64,000 nucleotides of DNA, from positions 186,001 through 250,000 of the forward strand of contig CAWDMC010000023.1 of the NCBI GenBank assembly GCA_963803295.1, in the 5' to 3' direction. The notes beneath the pieces were generated by a model, which worked only from the letters and a program-made list of their open reading frames with translations, was not told the origin of the DNA and made no database searches. The stretch comes from CAWDMC01 sp963803295 (GTDB taxonomy: Bacteria; Acidobacteriota; Terriglobia; UBA7540). Within the stretch, counting starts at the first letter, position 1; each line of letters begins with the position of its first letter. Both the position numbers and the translations under genes were made by a program. Shown here piece by piece: positions 8,127 to 17,297 of the stretch.

Positions 8127-10706
8127 TCACGGGCGAATGATGGTTATTAGCTCAAAATTGTCGGCGGTGAACAGAACATGTAGCAACCGATCATCGGCAT
8201 TGAACCACCAGCCTTCTTTCCCTGCGTGATACCCCCCGTCGTCCAATCTGGTGAGCGATCTGCCGTTAAGGTGGACTCGGTTCGGTAGGGTCTGGGCTGA
8301 CATAACTACTTCATACGCCTTGACCACGGGAGATTGAGTTCCTCTTAGGTGTATCCGTCCTGGTTCCTGTTCAACGACAGCCCGACTGCCGTCAGATAGA
8401 GTAAAACTCGCTCGTGACGATCCCGTCGCAGGGAATACTCGCCATATCAATCTATTCCCGATTGTCCGGTACTTGTTAGCCGCAAGGTCGGATGCCAGGG
8501 TCTCAGTCTCGCCACTGTCCATCGGAATTAAGCTTCCTGACTTCACAAATATCGGAATACGTTCCAAGGGTGCCTGAACCTCCACCTGGCTTCCCCCTTG
8601 AATTATGTCGCCTGTCCAGTAATCTACCCACGAACCCTTTGGCAGGTAAAGGGCGCGGGTGCGGGCTCCTTCTGTGAATACGGGTGCGACCAGGATCTTA
8701 TCACCCAACAAATACTCGTTCTCCGCGTCATAGGCCTGTGAGTCATCGGGCCAGTCCAGCATGAGATGCCGCATGATGGGTAACCCATCCTTCGCGGCCT
8801 GCGTCGCGTATGTGTAAAAGTACGGCCAGAGTGAGACATGTAGTTTAGCGTAGCGGCGAAAGATGTCGATTGTCTGAGAATCAAACCAAATATCGACTGA
8901 GAAATTGGGCATTCCCCAGGCGTGCGTCCTCATCACCGGGGTCATGGCACCAAACTCAGTCCACCTGGCAAACAGCTCCTTGGAAGACCCGGCGCAGTCG
9001 ATGTCGGGCCCCCACACGGCAAAACCCGACAGACCCGCTGTGATACCGGCCGGAATCACGGATGCGAGGCCACGTGTTGCCGTCCAGTCCCCGGCTTGAT
9101 CTCCTCCCCAGATTACGCGTGAGTAACCTTGCGAGCCGGCGTACCCGGACCTCGCGAAGCCCACGGCATCCGGTTTCAGCTGGTTGGCAATCAGGAAGGT
9201 GAGCTTGTGGTAGAAGAGGGTATAAAGGTTGGCCATGTCTCGCCCGGCATTCCTGCCAGCGGCAAACTGATATTCCTCGTTGACGTACTCGCCGTAATCT
9301 TCCATCCATCCGTCGAAGTCGTAATCTTTCAGGGCGACTTGAATCTTCTTCTGCCACCAGTCGACGGCAGCCGGGGCGGTGAAATCAAGATCTGCGCTGA
9401 CGACGTGTTTCGATCCTTCGATGAGGGGGTAGTCAGGACCTATCGGCTCACCGTTGGCAGTCTTGACGAAGAAGTCTCTTCTCACGCCTTCTTCGAAGTC
9501 GGGGTTGGGAGAGAAATAGGGAGTGAGTATGGGAAATACGTACGGCTTAACGTACCAGAGAACCTTGAAGCCCATCTGATGCAACGCGCCGGTAAACTCT
9601 CGCGGTGGTCCGTAATAGCCTGTCTCACCCTGCGGCGCCACCATGTTCCCAGGAATATCGTATACGTCATAAACCCAGAGGGCGCTGGCGGGTATTCCTT
9701 CCTGGCGAAGCCGCCGGGCTACATTAAGCACTGCATCTCGGCCCTTAAGAGCACAAACCCACACTCCAAACACCCAGGGTGGAGACAACGGAGTCCGCCC
9801 TGTCAGGCTTGTGTAAGCACTGATCACAGCTTTTGGTCCGTCGGCCAAGAGGAAATAGCAATCGGCCGTAGGACCGTTGACTTGGATTGTGAATTCCCCG
9901 GATTGCGCCTTGCTAAAATCAAAATCGCTTATTCGCGCGGTATCAATGTAGAGTCCAAGGCCGTGCGGCGTAAGCAGAAACGGAACCGGCGCATAAGTCC
10001 AATTGTGACCTGGAGTGATGCTGGTGTCCCAATTGTCTTCCGGATGAAGATTGACTTTTAAGCCGTCAAGTTTAGCTTGGGTGAACCTCTCCCCCAATCC
10101 AAAAAATGGCCCCTGGCCAGTGAGGCCTATTCTTAGTTTCTGTTCGTTCGAACCAGGCGCCTCAATCGACAGGCGAATCACGCTCAGGGAGATGGCATCG
10201 ACCCTTAAAGTGGCCAGCTCATTGGCTCCTTCAACTCGGCAGTCGATCGTCCAGTGATTGCCACTTCTCTGCGTCTTTTCAACCTGAAGAAGTTGCATAG
10301 CGACACGCTTGCCAGCTAGGTCAGTCCACCGGATTCCGGTAGGTCCGGCTGCCCCTGAAGCAATATTCCAGGCGGCATGGGTGACTTTGTTCAACAAGGA
10401 GAGCTTCCACGGATTCTTGCCGACTTCCAAGCGCCAGAGGGAACTCTCGATGACTAGACTCTCGCTGGTTTCCACCTGCTCGACGGGCACCGTCGGCAGC
10501 GGACCCTTTACTAAATCGCCTGCGCCTATGCGGCTGGGATGAACAACCTTCTCACCTAAACTCGCCAGCATATCGTGGTATGCCTGGCTGGAAGAAAAGG
10601 GGGCGTTCTGACCAAGGAGACTGGGTGTCTGGACGCCGCCAACCAACACGAATGCGAGAAGGGCGAAAGGACGTAGAGAGCGCAAGCAGGCCAATGAGGC
10701 TTTCAT
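8127..10706 (-). CDS. GH31 family alpha-glycosidase, secreted
   Basis: 859 aa from ATG 10706, chosen because a signal peptide starts there (MKASLACLRSLRPFALLAFV); the frame extends 68 codons further upstream without family resemblance. The N-terminal beta-sandwich has the GH31 signature GPFFGLGERF. The catalytic barrel has the nucleophile Asp in GWMEDYGEYV (near residue 470) and the acid/base Asp in IWGGDQAGDW (near 536), followed by RTHAWG and the C-terminal LPKGSWVDYWTG. The WMxDxGEY / FARSGYAGSQ / GDQ pattern is closer to the sulfoquinovosidase and bacterial alpha-glucosidase/xylosidase branch than to plant-type GH31, but specificity cannot be fixed by eye. It probably works downstream of the receptor at 17298-20768. 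Confidence 0.9.
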   Translation of the reverse strand: MKASLACLRSLRPFALLAFVLVGGVQTPSLLGQNAPFSSSQAYHDMLASLGEKVVHPSRIGAGDLVKGPLPTVPVEQVETSESLVIESSLWRLEVGKNPWKLSLLNKVTHAAWNIASGAAGPTGIRWTDLAGKRVAMQLLQVEKTQRSGNHWTIDCRVEGANELATLRVDAISLSVIRLSIEAPGSNEQKLRIGLTGQGPFFGLGERFTQAKLDGLKVNLHPEDNWDTSITPGHNWTYAPVPFLLTPHGLGLYIDTARISDFDFSKAQSGEFTIQVNGPTADCYFLLADGPKAVISAYTSLTGRTPLSPPWVFGVWVCALKGRDAVLNVARRLRQEGIPASALWVYDVYDIPGNMVAPQGETGYYGPPREFTGALHQMGFKVLWYVKPYVFPILTPYFSPNPDFEEGVRRDFFVKTANGEPIGPDYPLIEGSKHVVSADLDFTAPAAVDWWQKKIQVALKDYDFDGWMEDYGEYVNEEYQFAAGRNAGRDMANLYTLFYHKLTFLIANQLKPDAVGFARSGYAGSQGYSRVIWGGDQAGDWTATRGLASVIPAGITAGLSGFAVWGPDIDCAGSSKELFARWTEFGAMTPVMRTHAWGMPNFSVDIWFDSQTIDIFRRYAKLHVSLWPYFYTYATQAAKDGLPIMRHLMLDWPDDSQAYDAENEYLLGDKILVAPVFTEGARTRALYLPKGSWVDYWTGDIIQGGSQVEVQAPLERIPIFVKSGSLIPMDSGETETLASDLAANKYRTIGNRLIWRVFPATGSSRASFTLSDGSRAVVEQEPGRIHLRGTQSPVVKAYEVVMSAQTLPNRVHLNGRSLTRLDDGGYHAGKEGWWFNADDRLLHVLFTADNFELITIIRP

Positions 10707-10919
10707 CTTCCCGCCGCGAGAGCGAACCTTTAGGGTTTTCGCCTTAGTCTCCTCATGGAGAAGCGTCCGTTGAGCGACCCTGTCCGTCAGATCATCAGCT
10801 TTGGCCATCGGAATTTTCCTTCCCAGAGCCTTTTGCATTGCCGTTGCGTTGTCAGAAGGGACGGTGCTGCAGCCGCCGCTGTCGAAGTTCAGCCGCTGGG
10901 CAGTCGCCACGCCACGACT

Positions 10920-12932
10920 TCACTTCTCGGCGGCGAAAATGGCCGCGCATCCGCCACCCGAGGCAAGGTGAATGTGCAGGGTCTCGCCAGCCGAAACAGC
11001 CTTCTTGCTGATCTCTAGGCTCGTGGCTTCCCTGTCAGCGTCCTGGCCATCTGCGAATATTTCTGCCGAGTAGGTTCCGGATCCCAGGAAACTCAAGGGA
11101 ATGTCTAAGTCACGATCGTCCCAATTAGTCATCGCTCCGAGGTACCAAGTCGTTCCGTGCCGTCGCGCAAGCGCAACGTACTTGGCGGGTTCGCCGTTCA
11201 CCACCCGAGTTTCGTCCCATACGGTCGGAACTTGATCGAGAAACTCCATTCCGGGCTTGCGGTTATAGGATTCCGGGTAGTCGGAGAGCATTTCCAGCGG
11301 ACTCAGGAAAACGACGTACATGGCAAGTTGGTGGGCCCGTGTCCCCTGGCACATCGGCTGGATTTCCCGCGGCCGGAACTTGGACTTCGTGGCATTGTTG
11401 AAGCAGCCCGGCGTGTAGTCCATCGGACCTGCCAACATGCGCGTAAAAGGCAGAGTTACATCGTGCTCGGGCGTGGTCAAATAGAAGCCTTTGCTATATT
11501 CCATGCCCTGGACGGCTTCGTAATTGAGCAGGTTGGGGTACGTACGACTCAAGCCTGTGGGTTTGTAAGCGCCGTGCCAATCGACGATCAAGTGGTGCGC
11601 GGCGGTTTTGCGGGCCACTTCTTCGTAGAAGTTCACCATTTCCTGGTCGTCACGATTCATGAAGTCGATCTTTACTCCGGAGATCCCCAGTTTTTCGTAT
11701 AGCGCCAGAGCCTCTTCCATTTGTTTCTTCAAAGCCTCCCAGTGCACCCATAGCATCACCCCGACCCCTCGGGAACGGGCATGCTCAAGTATGGCGGGGA
11801 GATCAATGGCCGGGATCGAGTGGGTTATATCGTTCTCGGCAGACCACCCTCCGTCGATCAACATATATTCCAGATGATGCTCGGCGGCAAAGTCCGTGTA
11901 GTGGTTCATCGTTGCCGTGTTCATGCCCGGCTTGAAATCAACACCCGTGGCGAAGTCCCCTGACCACCAACTCCAGGCCACCTTCCCGGGCCGGATCCAG
12001 GAGACATCAGGCAAGACGCTCGTCGGGTTCAAATCCTGCACAAGGTAATCATGCTCGATCAATTGCCCGGGCGTTGGGCTGACCAAGACGATTCGCCACG
12101 GAGTCGAGGCAGGCGCGGATCCCCGCACCGCCTCCGCCGACGTAAAGTAGATGAGTTTGAACTCCTTCTCATAGAACTCATCCGGGAGGGTTGCGAGCTT
12201 GCTGGTAAGTGAGTCGGGCACGCCCAGGACTCCTCCCAGATACATCCCTGAATAGTCTCGCAGGTTGGCCTCAAGAATCGCCAGCCACGGGCCACCCGAC
12301 AACTGAACCAACAGCGGCAGCATCGCCATGGAATTGGGTTTGATGTCGTTCACACTCACACGCGAAAACTGAGTTTCGTACCCATTCAGATAACGGCTGG
12401 AGCTCGAAGCGTAGGCGAAGGCTGGACGGGCAAGATAGAAGCCCGTGTTCTCCGAAGAAAGGACAAATTTCTCAAGACCACCTTGCTTGGGCAACGAGTA
12501 CCGGAACGCGATGCCCTCGTCATAAGCGCGGAAAACAAGGTCCAGGCGTCGGTGTAAAGCCCCTCTTTCCTCCAGTGAAATGGCCAATTGATTGTAATGA
12601 TCGCGCACGTTGTGTCGGGCCCCAAAGGAGTCCTCCCAGGTTTCGTTGTGTGAACCACGGCGGCTGTCAGTAACCTGGAAGTCGTGATCCAAAGGAGGCG
12701 CACCGAGAAAATCTAGACCCAGCGGTGAGTCGCGGAGAACGGACTCGCCCTTATACGAAATGCGGTAATAGAGTCGCTCCCCGGGCAGGTAGGGTTGGGG
12801 ATTGGACTTCACTTCGACCCAAACCGTAACGCTACCGTCGGGCGAAGATACGGTGAGTGGAATGGAGGCGCAACTGCAAAACGAAACCCCAAGCAACGAC
12901 AATGCGAACCCGATTGCTAACGTCCTGGCCAT
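10920..12932 (-). CDS. GH97 family alpha-glycosidase, secreted
   Basis: 670 aa with a lipoprotein- or Sec-type leader (MARTLAIGFALSLLGVSFCSC). All three GH97 parts are present: the N-terminal beta-sandwich (SPDGSVTVWVEVKSNPQPYL, GIAFRYSLP), the TIM barrel (RPGKVAWSWWSGD, YMLIDGGW, GVKIDF) and the C-terminal beta domain. The Asp of GVKIDFMNRDD (near residue 423) sits where retaining GH97 alpha-galactosidases carry their nucleophile, while SusB-type inverting enzymes use Glu elsewhere, so a retaining mechanism is likely. A truncated paralogue lies at 37844-39409. It is part of the minus-strand glycan cluster and lies 213 bp upstream of the GH31 gene. Confidence 0.92.
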   Translation of the reverse strand: MARTLAIGFALSLLGVSFCSCASIPLTVSSPDGSVTVWVEVKSNPQPYLPGERLYYRISYKGESVLRDSPLGLDFLGAPPLDHDFQVTDSRRGSHNETWEDSFGARHNVRDHYNQLAISLEERGALHRRLDLVFRAYDEGIAFRYSLPKQGGLEKFVLSSENTGFYLARPAFAYASSSSRYLNGYETQFSRVSVNDIKPNSMAMLPLLVQLSGGPWLAILEANLRDYSGMYLGGVLGVPDSLTSKLATLPDEFYEKEFKLIYFTSAEAVRGSAPASTPWRIVLVSPTPGQLIEHDYLVQDLNPTSVLPDVSWIRPGKVAWSWWSGDFATGVDFKPGMNTATMNHYTDFAAEHHLEYMLIDGGWSAENDITHSIPAIDLPAILEHARSRGVGVMLWVHWEALKKQMEEALALYEKLGISGVKIDFMNRDDQEMVNFYEEVARKTAAHHLIVDWHGAYKPTGLSRTYPNLLNYEAVQGMEYSKGFYLTTPEHDVTLPFTRMLAGPMDYTPGCFNNATKSKFRPREIQPMCQGTRAHQLAMYVVFLSPLEMLSDYPESYNRKPGMEFLDQVPTVWDETRVVNGEPAKYVALARRHGTTWYLGAMTNWDDRDLDIPLSFLGSGTYSAEIFADGQDADREATSLEISKKAVSAGETLHIHLASGGGCAAIFAAEK

Positions 12933-13090
12933 AATACTCCCCCTGCGAATTCATTCCGAGCCGCGAATGCCCACGCCACGAGCAGGAACAGGGATGTGAC
13001 AATTCAACGTTGGTTCGGGATCTTCAGCTACCCTTCTATGCGGTACCGCGATTCATCTTCCTACTCTCAAACAGGGCGGCGGCCGAGGAG

Positions 13091-15298
13091 TTATCCGGCC
13101 TCTCGATTCACGGTCGAAACCTTCAGCATTGAGCAGCCGCGCTTCAACGGGACCTGTAGCTCAAGCGCCCCATCCCGGAAAGCAGTCCGCACGGCTCGTG
13201 GCTGCTGAACGCCGGGAAGGAGAGCCTCGCAATGCACTTCTGCAGTGAGGCCGGGTAGATTGCGCAAGATGACTTTCACCGTGGCATCCCGTCGGCCGAA
13301 GGTTACGGGCGCAGCATACCCACCTGGCACCTCGAACAGGTTGGCCTTCGCGACATTGCCAACCACTTCAATTGCATGCGCAGCCAAAGCCCACCTTTTG
13401 CCTCGCATGGAATCCATGAGAGGGCCGTAGGCCATGTAATGCGCCTCCACTGCAGGGTCCGGCTGAATCATATGATCGTTCTGAGGATGGGGCGCTGATG
13501 GGTACACACCCAGCAGTAGGTGGCGCTGGAAGAATGCGTCGGGATCGTCTTTGACCCAACTATCATCAGACGTCCACAACGTAGCCGGTTTTCGCAGGGC
13601 AAGCAGAGCCACCCCATTCAAGTTGGGGAAGGACCTCTTGGCATTCTCGGGCCAAGCCTCGTCAAAAAACCCATCGACGTTCCTGTAGCAATCTAGCCGG
13701 TAGGCCATACAAGGGTTGTAAAAGATCACCTTGCTTGCGCCGTGCATGACCGTACCGAGATTCGAGAGAAATTCCTTGAAAGACTGGCTGAAATGCCGGC
13801 TGGGGCGCCCCTTGTACCAACCGACACCGTCGTCCCCGCCGAAGTTCACGGTTTCCAGATCCCATTTCCCTTGGAGACTGCCGCTTGCCCACCACATACG
13901 GTCGACGCAAATGCCGACTGCGTTCGCGATCTTCTTGTTGTGCCATCGCGCCTGTTCGAGCAGGTATGCCTGGAAATGGGGCGCGGCGGGATCCATGATT
14001 ATTGTCCCATTCCATCCACCGTAAGATTCCTTTCCGTTTGCGTCGCGCCAAATTCCGTCGGCCAACTCTCGCTGGAGGAAGGCATCGGCGTCCTTCCAAA
14101 GCTGGTCTTCCGGCACTCGGCCGCTCCCGGACTCATTCGCCTTGATGTGAGCCTGAAACTCCGAACAATTGAAGTAATTGAGCAGGTAAAACCCGGCTCC
14201 ACTGACCCGGCGAGCCCGGTCCTCCAGGAGCGCTATGGACATCTCGGCTGGGCGGTAAGGAAGTTTGCTCAGGTCCCGGTCGAGCTGGGGCACTCGCCAT
14301 GTCTCGTTATCTCCGACCGGCGGGAGCCACATCCCGAAATAGGGGAAGTCGTACGAAGCAGCCCAAAAGATCCGAAAAGCCATCCGGTTCAAACGCTGCG
14401 GATCAAGCGGGCCGAACCAAGTGGGATAAGCCCCCGTTCCGGCCATATCCGAGGCTTGGGGATTCGGAGGGTCAAAGAAAGGCTGGTAACGCTGCACCAT
14501 CCAGCGCAAGCCACCGCGCCAGTCCGCTTCGTGCGGGACGAGGTCGGCGGCGAACTTAACCGTGCGCCCATTCCCGAACTGTTGATTCAGACGGGTGAAG
14601 GTGATGGCGCCGTTCGGGTCCGTGGACAGGGTGACGTTCAGCAACGTGTCTTCCGGGGAAAGCACGAGACTTAGTCCAGTATCGGGCTGGGACTCTAGGA
14701 CGCTGGCCAACGGAATGCTGATGCCCTTGCCGAAATAGGGCCCATAATCCCATGAGGCTTTGGCAAAGGGGCGTGATTCGAGCGGGTCTTCCCACTTCTC
14801 GTCTCCGTGCATCCACGCCGTCCAGAAGCGGGCTCGCGCAGCAGCAGGCCACTTCAGCGTAGTCGTGATCGGAGTAGTCCAGGATGCGCCATCAGAAGAT
14901 ACCTCGGTCTCCCACCGAATGCTTGATCCGGCGGGTAGAAAGCGCTGAACCACACCGAACACCCTTTTGTCAGGCCCAACTAGTCGCGAGGCAAACTCTA
15001 TTCCTCCTCCGTCCACCTGCCGCGCAGTGACTGGGCCTTCTGAGTTACACGTTTTCAGGTTGGTCTCGCCGGTTAAGGAACGGGTCCATTGCCTGGGGCC
15101 GATATTTGTTCTCACGATCCTGCCACGACCGTCGAGATAGACTGAAAGGCTATCAACTTTGACTGTATATTCCGTATTGCTTGGATCGTCGCCTGAAACG
15201 TGCGGTGCCACAGCACTGGCGAGCTGCGCAAGCTTCGATAGAAACGATGAGAACACCCCAAGTTGTAGAAGCCTCGACGAGAATCCTCGGCGGTTCAT
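13091..15298 (-). CDS. Tat-exported glycoside-hydrolase-like protein (paralogue 2)
   Basis: 735 aa with a twin-arginine leader (MNRRGFSSRLLQLGVFSSFL). It is colinear with the protein at 5849-8044: the same N-terminal sandwich (VDSLSVYLDGRGRIVRTNIG), WRGGLRWMVQRYQPFFDPPN, MAGTGAY, FNCSEFQ in place of FDGWGW, VDRMWWASG, KVIFYNPCMAYRLD and the NDHMIQPDPA tail. Conservation of the VDR-WW Asp and the Asp/Glu of VDGFFDEAWP in both copies supports an active-site role. The duplicate flanks GH31 and GH97 on the other side, so the locus probably arose by tandem duplication and insertion. The enzyme class is inferred, and the linkage it cuts is unknown. Confidence 0.75.
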   Translation of the reverse strand: MNRRGFSSRLLQLGVFSSFLSKLAQLASAVAPHVSGDDPSNTEYTVKVDSLSVYLDGRGRIVRTNIGPRQWTRSLTGETNLKTCNSEGPVTARQVDGGGIEFASRLVGPDKRVFGVVQRFLPAGSSIRWETEVSSDGASWTTPITTTLKWPAAARARFWTAWMHGDEKWEDPLESRPFAKASWDYGPYFGKGISIPLASVLESQPDTGLSLVLSPEDTLLNVTLSTDPNGAITFTRLNQQFGNGRTVKFAADLVPHEADWRGGLRWMVQRYQPFFDPPNPQASDMAGTGAYPTWFGPLDPQRLNRMAFRIFWAASYDFPYFGMWLPPVGDNETWRVPQLDRDLSKLPYRPAEMSIALLEDRARRVSGAGFYLLNYFNCSEFQAHIKANESGSGRVPEDQLWKDADAFLQRELADGIWRDANGKESYGGWNGTIIMDPAAPHFQAYLLEQARWHNKKIANAVGICVDRMWWASGSLQGKWDLETVNFGGDDGVGWYKGRPSRHFSQSFKEFLSNLGTVMHGASKVIFYNPCMAYRLDCYRNVDGFFDEAWPENAKRSFPNLNGVALLALRKPATLWTSDDSWVKDDPDAFFQRHLLLGVYPSAPHPQNDHMIQPDPAVEAHYMAYGPLMDSMRGKRWALAAHAIEVVGNVAKANLFEVPGGYAAPVTFGRRDATVKVILRNLPGLTAEVHCEALLPGVQQPRAVRTAFRDGALELQVPLKRGCSMLKVSTVNREAG

Positions 15299-15417
15299 CC
15301 TCCGAATTCTCCTTCTTTCCAGGCTGGCAGATGCAGGCAGAAAGGCTCAAGTGCGAAGAACACGGCGCTTCGGAAACCATGCAGGGTAGTGACTCGCCCG
15401 TAGCCGCTCGGGTCCGT

Positions 15418-17079
15418 CTAAGAAGCGAGCTTAACGTTTTGTGTCCTGGCGCCACGGCTGAGTACCAGCGGCGTGTGGGCCTTAGACAGATCACATCCGG
15501 CAATCGTGATATCCCCGCAGGCGCGGCCCTCGACATCGAGGAAGGCACGGCACGGCGCGAGGACCCGGCAGGCTGTTATTAAGACTCCCCGTGTGTCCAT
15601 GAAGCGTATTAGCGCCTCGGCTTCAGGGTTCCCTGGTGCGCTGAAGCCGCTAACGGCGGCGTCTTCCACGTGCTCGAATATGAGGGCGGCTCTATGGTCG
15701 GGAGTAGTCAGGTCAAAACGGATGTTATTCAGTCTCAGTCCCCGCACATTCCGGGCATAAAGAGCATACGCCGGCAGAACACCGAATTGGAAATACTCGT
15801 TTCCCGAAGTCTGCATCACCTGCCGGTTGGATGCCTCTTCGGGCGTGCCGCCCCCTGGAAAGGTTATATGGACATTGCTGAAGCTGATATCCTCGATCAC
15901 CTGCCCTTCCACAGCACTCAGGTTGATGCAGGTTCGCCTCTCGCCGGGAAATGGATTCTCCCATGGATACTCTTTAAGGTCAGGCGCGGGCGCAATCGCA
16001 GCCCGGATACCGTCAAAGGTAATGTTGCGAACAATTCCTCCTGGAAGGGGCTCCGCCCCCCGGTTAGGACTCCAGTTCCACCATTCCTGAACGTTCTTGG
16101 GAGGCGACCCCAGGCCGATGTAAATCGGGCCGGTAACATGATTCATGACCAGATTTGAAAAGAGGATATTCTCCAGCCGGGTTCCTTTCCCCACTTGCAT
16201 TTTGATCGGGCAGCCAAAGGTGTCGTGAATAACACAATTGGAGATGGTAATATCCTCTGAAACTCCCTCCCCAAAGCGAAACACGGACCATCGAGTGCTG
16301 AAGGTGCAGTTGGTAATCGTGACGTAGCGATTGCTGCCGAATAGCGCACAGGCGTCGTCTCCGCAAGCTACCTGGCAATTCGAAACCTGGAGATGCCGGC
16401 AATCGTCGAAGTGGAACCCATCGTTGTTGCCGTTCACACGGCTGTGAATTCTGACATTATCGATGTATACGTAGTCGCATCCATTGAAGTGCGTGCACCA
16501 GAAGGCGCTATTGGTCAGAAAGCAGTCCTTAATCGACAGATTCTTGCAGCCATTGAACAAAACCAGAAAGGGTCGCTCGCTGTCCGCGCGGCCGCGGAAG
16601 GCCGCGCCTTGGCCATCGATGGTTCCCTTTCCCTCAACCGAAATGTTCTCGGCATCGTTGGCGTAAATAATCGCCGTGCCGCCGTACGCCTGCCTCTCAA
16701 GGCCCTTCTTGTAATTTGCAATATCGGTGCTTCCCAGGAGGCGAGCCGTTCCTGCGAGATGGAATGTTACGTTGCTCTTCAGTTCGATGGAACCAATCAG
16801 GAATTCGCCCGATGGAACGAGGACCGTGCCGCCGCGGTCTTCTGCGCACGCGTCAATTGCGGCCTGGAATGCAACAGTATCGAGCGTCTTGCCATCTCCT
16901 TTGGCTCCGTAATGGCGCACGTTGTAAGTCGAAGTACCCCGGCCCTGTTCTCCCGCCGCGGTCGACTTCTGGCCAGCCAAGCCGCTTTTGGCCAATACCC
17001 CCGCTCCGAGTGGGACTCCGACAGCCGCCAGGGACATCCGTCCCATTAGTTTGCGTCGCGATAGCGAAAGATCCTTCAT
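15418..17079 (-). CDS. GH28-like polygalacturonase-family protein, Tat-exported
   Basis: 553 aa. A twin-arginine leader (SRRKLMGRMSLAAVGVPLG) is followed by the pectate-lyase-type start YNVRHYGAKGDGKTLDT and a right-handed beta-helix with repeated N-x-x-I/F-x-N ladders. GH28 landmarks are present: NNDGFHFDD (near residue 217), CGDDACALF (near 240), RFGEG in place of the usual HG box, and the basic IKMQVG. The Asp trio typical of inverting GH28 enzymes is therefore kept, while the His box is altered, so activity on galacturonan, rhamnogalacturonan or another polymer is open. It is the gene nearest the receptor in the minus-strand run, 218 bp away. Confidence 0.88.
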   Translation of the reverse strand: MKDLSLSRRKLMGRMSLAAVGVPLGAGVLAKSGLAGQKSTAAGEQGRGTSTYNVRHYGAKGDGKTLDTVAFQAAIDACAEDRGGTVLVPSGEFLIGSIELKSNVTFHLAGTARLLGSTDIANYKKGLERQAYGGTAIIYANDAENISVEGKGTIDGQGAAFRGRADSERPFLVLFNGCKNLSIKDCFLTNSAFWCTHFNGCDYVYIDNVRIHSRVNGNNDGFHFDDCRHLQVSNCQVACGDDACALFGSNRYVTITNCTFSTRWSVFRFGEGVSEDITISNCVIHDTFGCPIKMQVGKGTRLENILFSNLVMNHVTGPIYIGLGSPPKNVQEWWNWSPNRGAEPLPGGIVRNITFDGIRAAIAPAPDLKEYPWENPFPGERRTCINLSAVEGQVIEDISFSNVHITFPGGGTPEEASNRQVMQTSGNEYFQFGVLPAYALYARNVRGLRLNNIRFDLTTPDHRAALIFEHVEDAAVSGFSAPGNPEAEALIRFMDTRGVLITACRVLAPCRAFLDVEGRACGDITIAGCDLSKAHTPLVLSRGARTQNVKLAS

Positions 17080-17297
17080 GAGCGTGTTGCCTCCTTACTC
17101 CGTCATCTTGAGCTTGCATACGCGGACTGTCGCGTCTGTCAGCGGACTAAATTTCGGATTTGTCGTAGGGTGGTTAGAATGATCGCCCAAGATCTCGTAG
17201 GCAGAGGGGTCCCGCCGGAACCGGACGGGTCGTTGACCGAAACACGTGGCGCTGCTGGCAGGATCGGGCCGGCAGCGCTAGGATTTGCAGCCGCAAA

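Noticed and set aside
8127..10910. Longer start for the GH31 gene at 10910.
   Set aside because: The extra 68 residues lack family similarity and would bury the signal peptide that begins at 10706.
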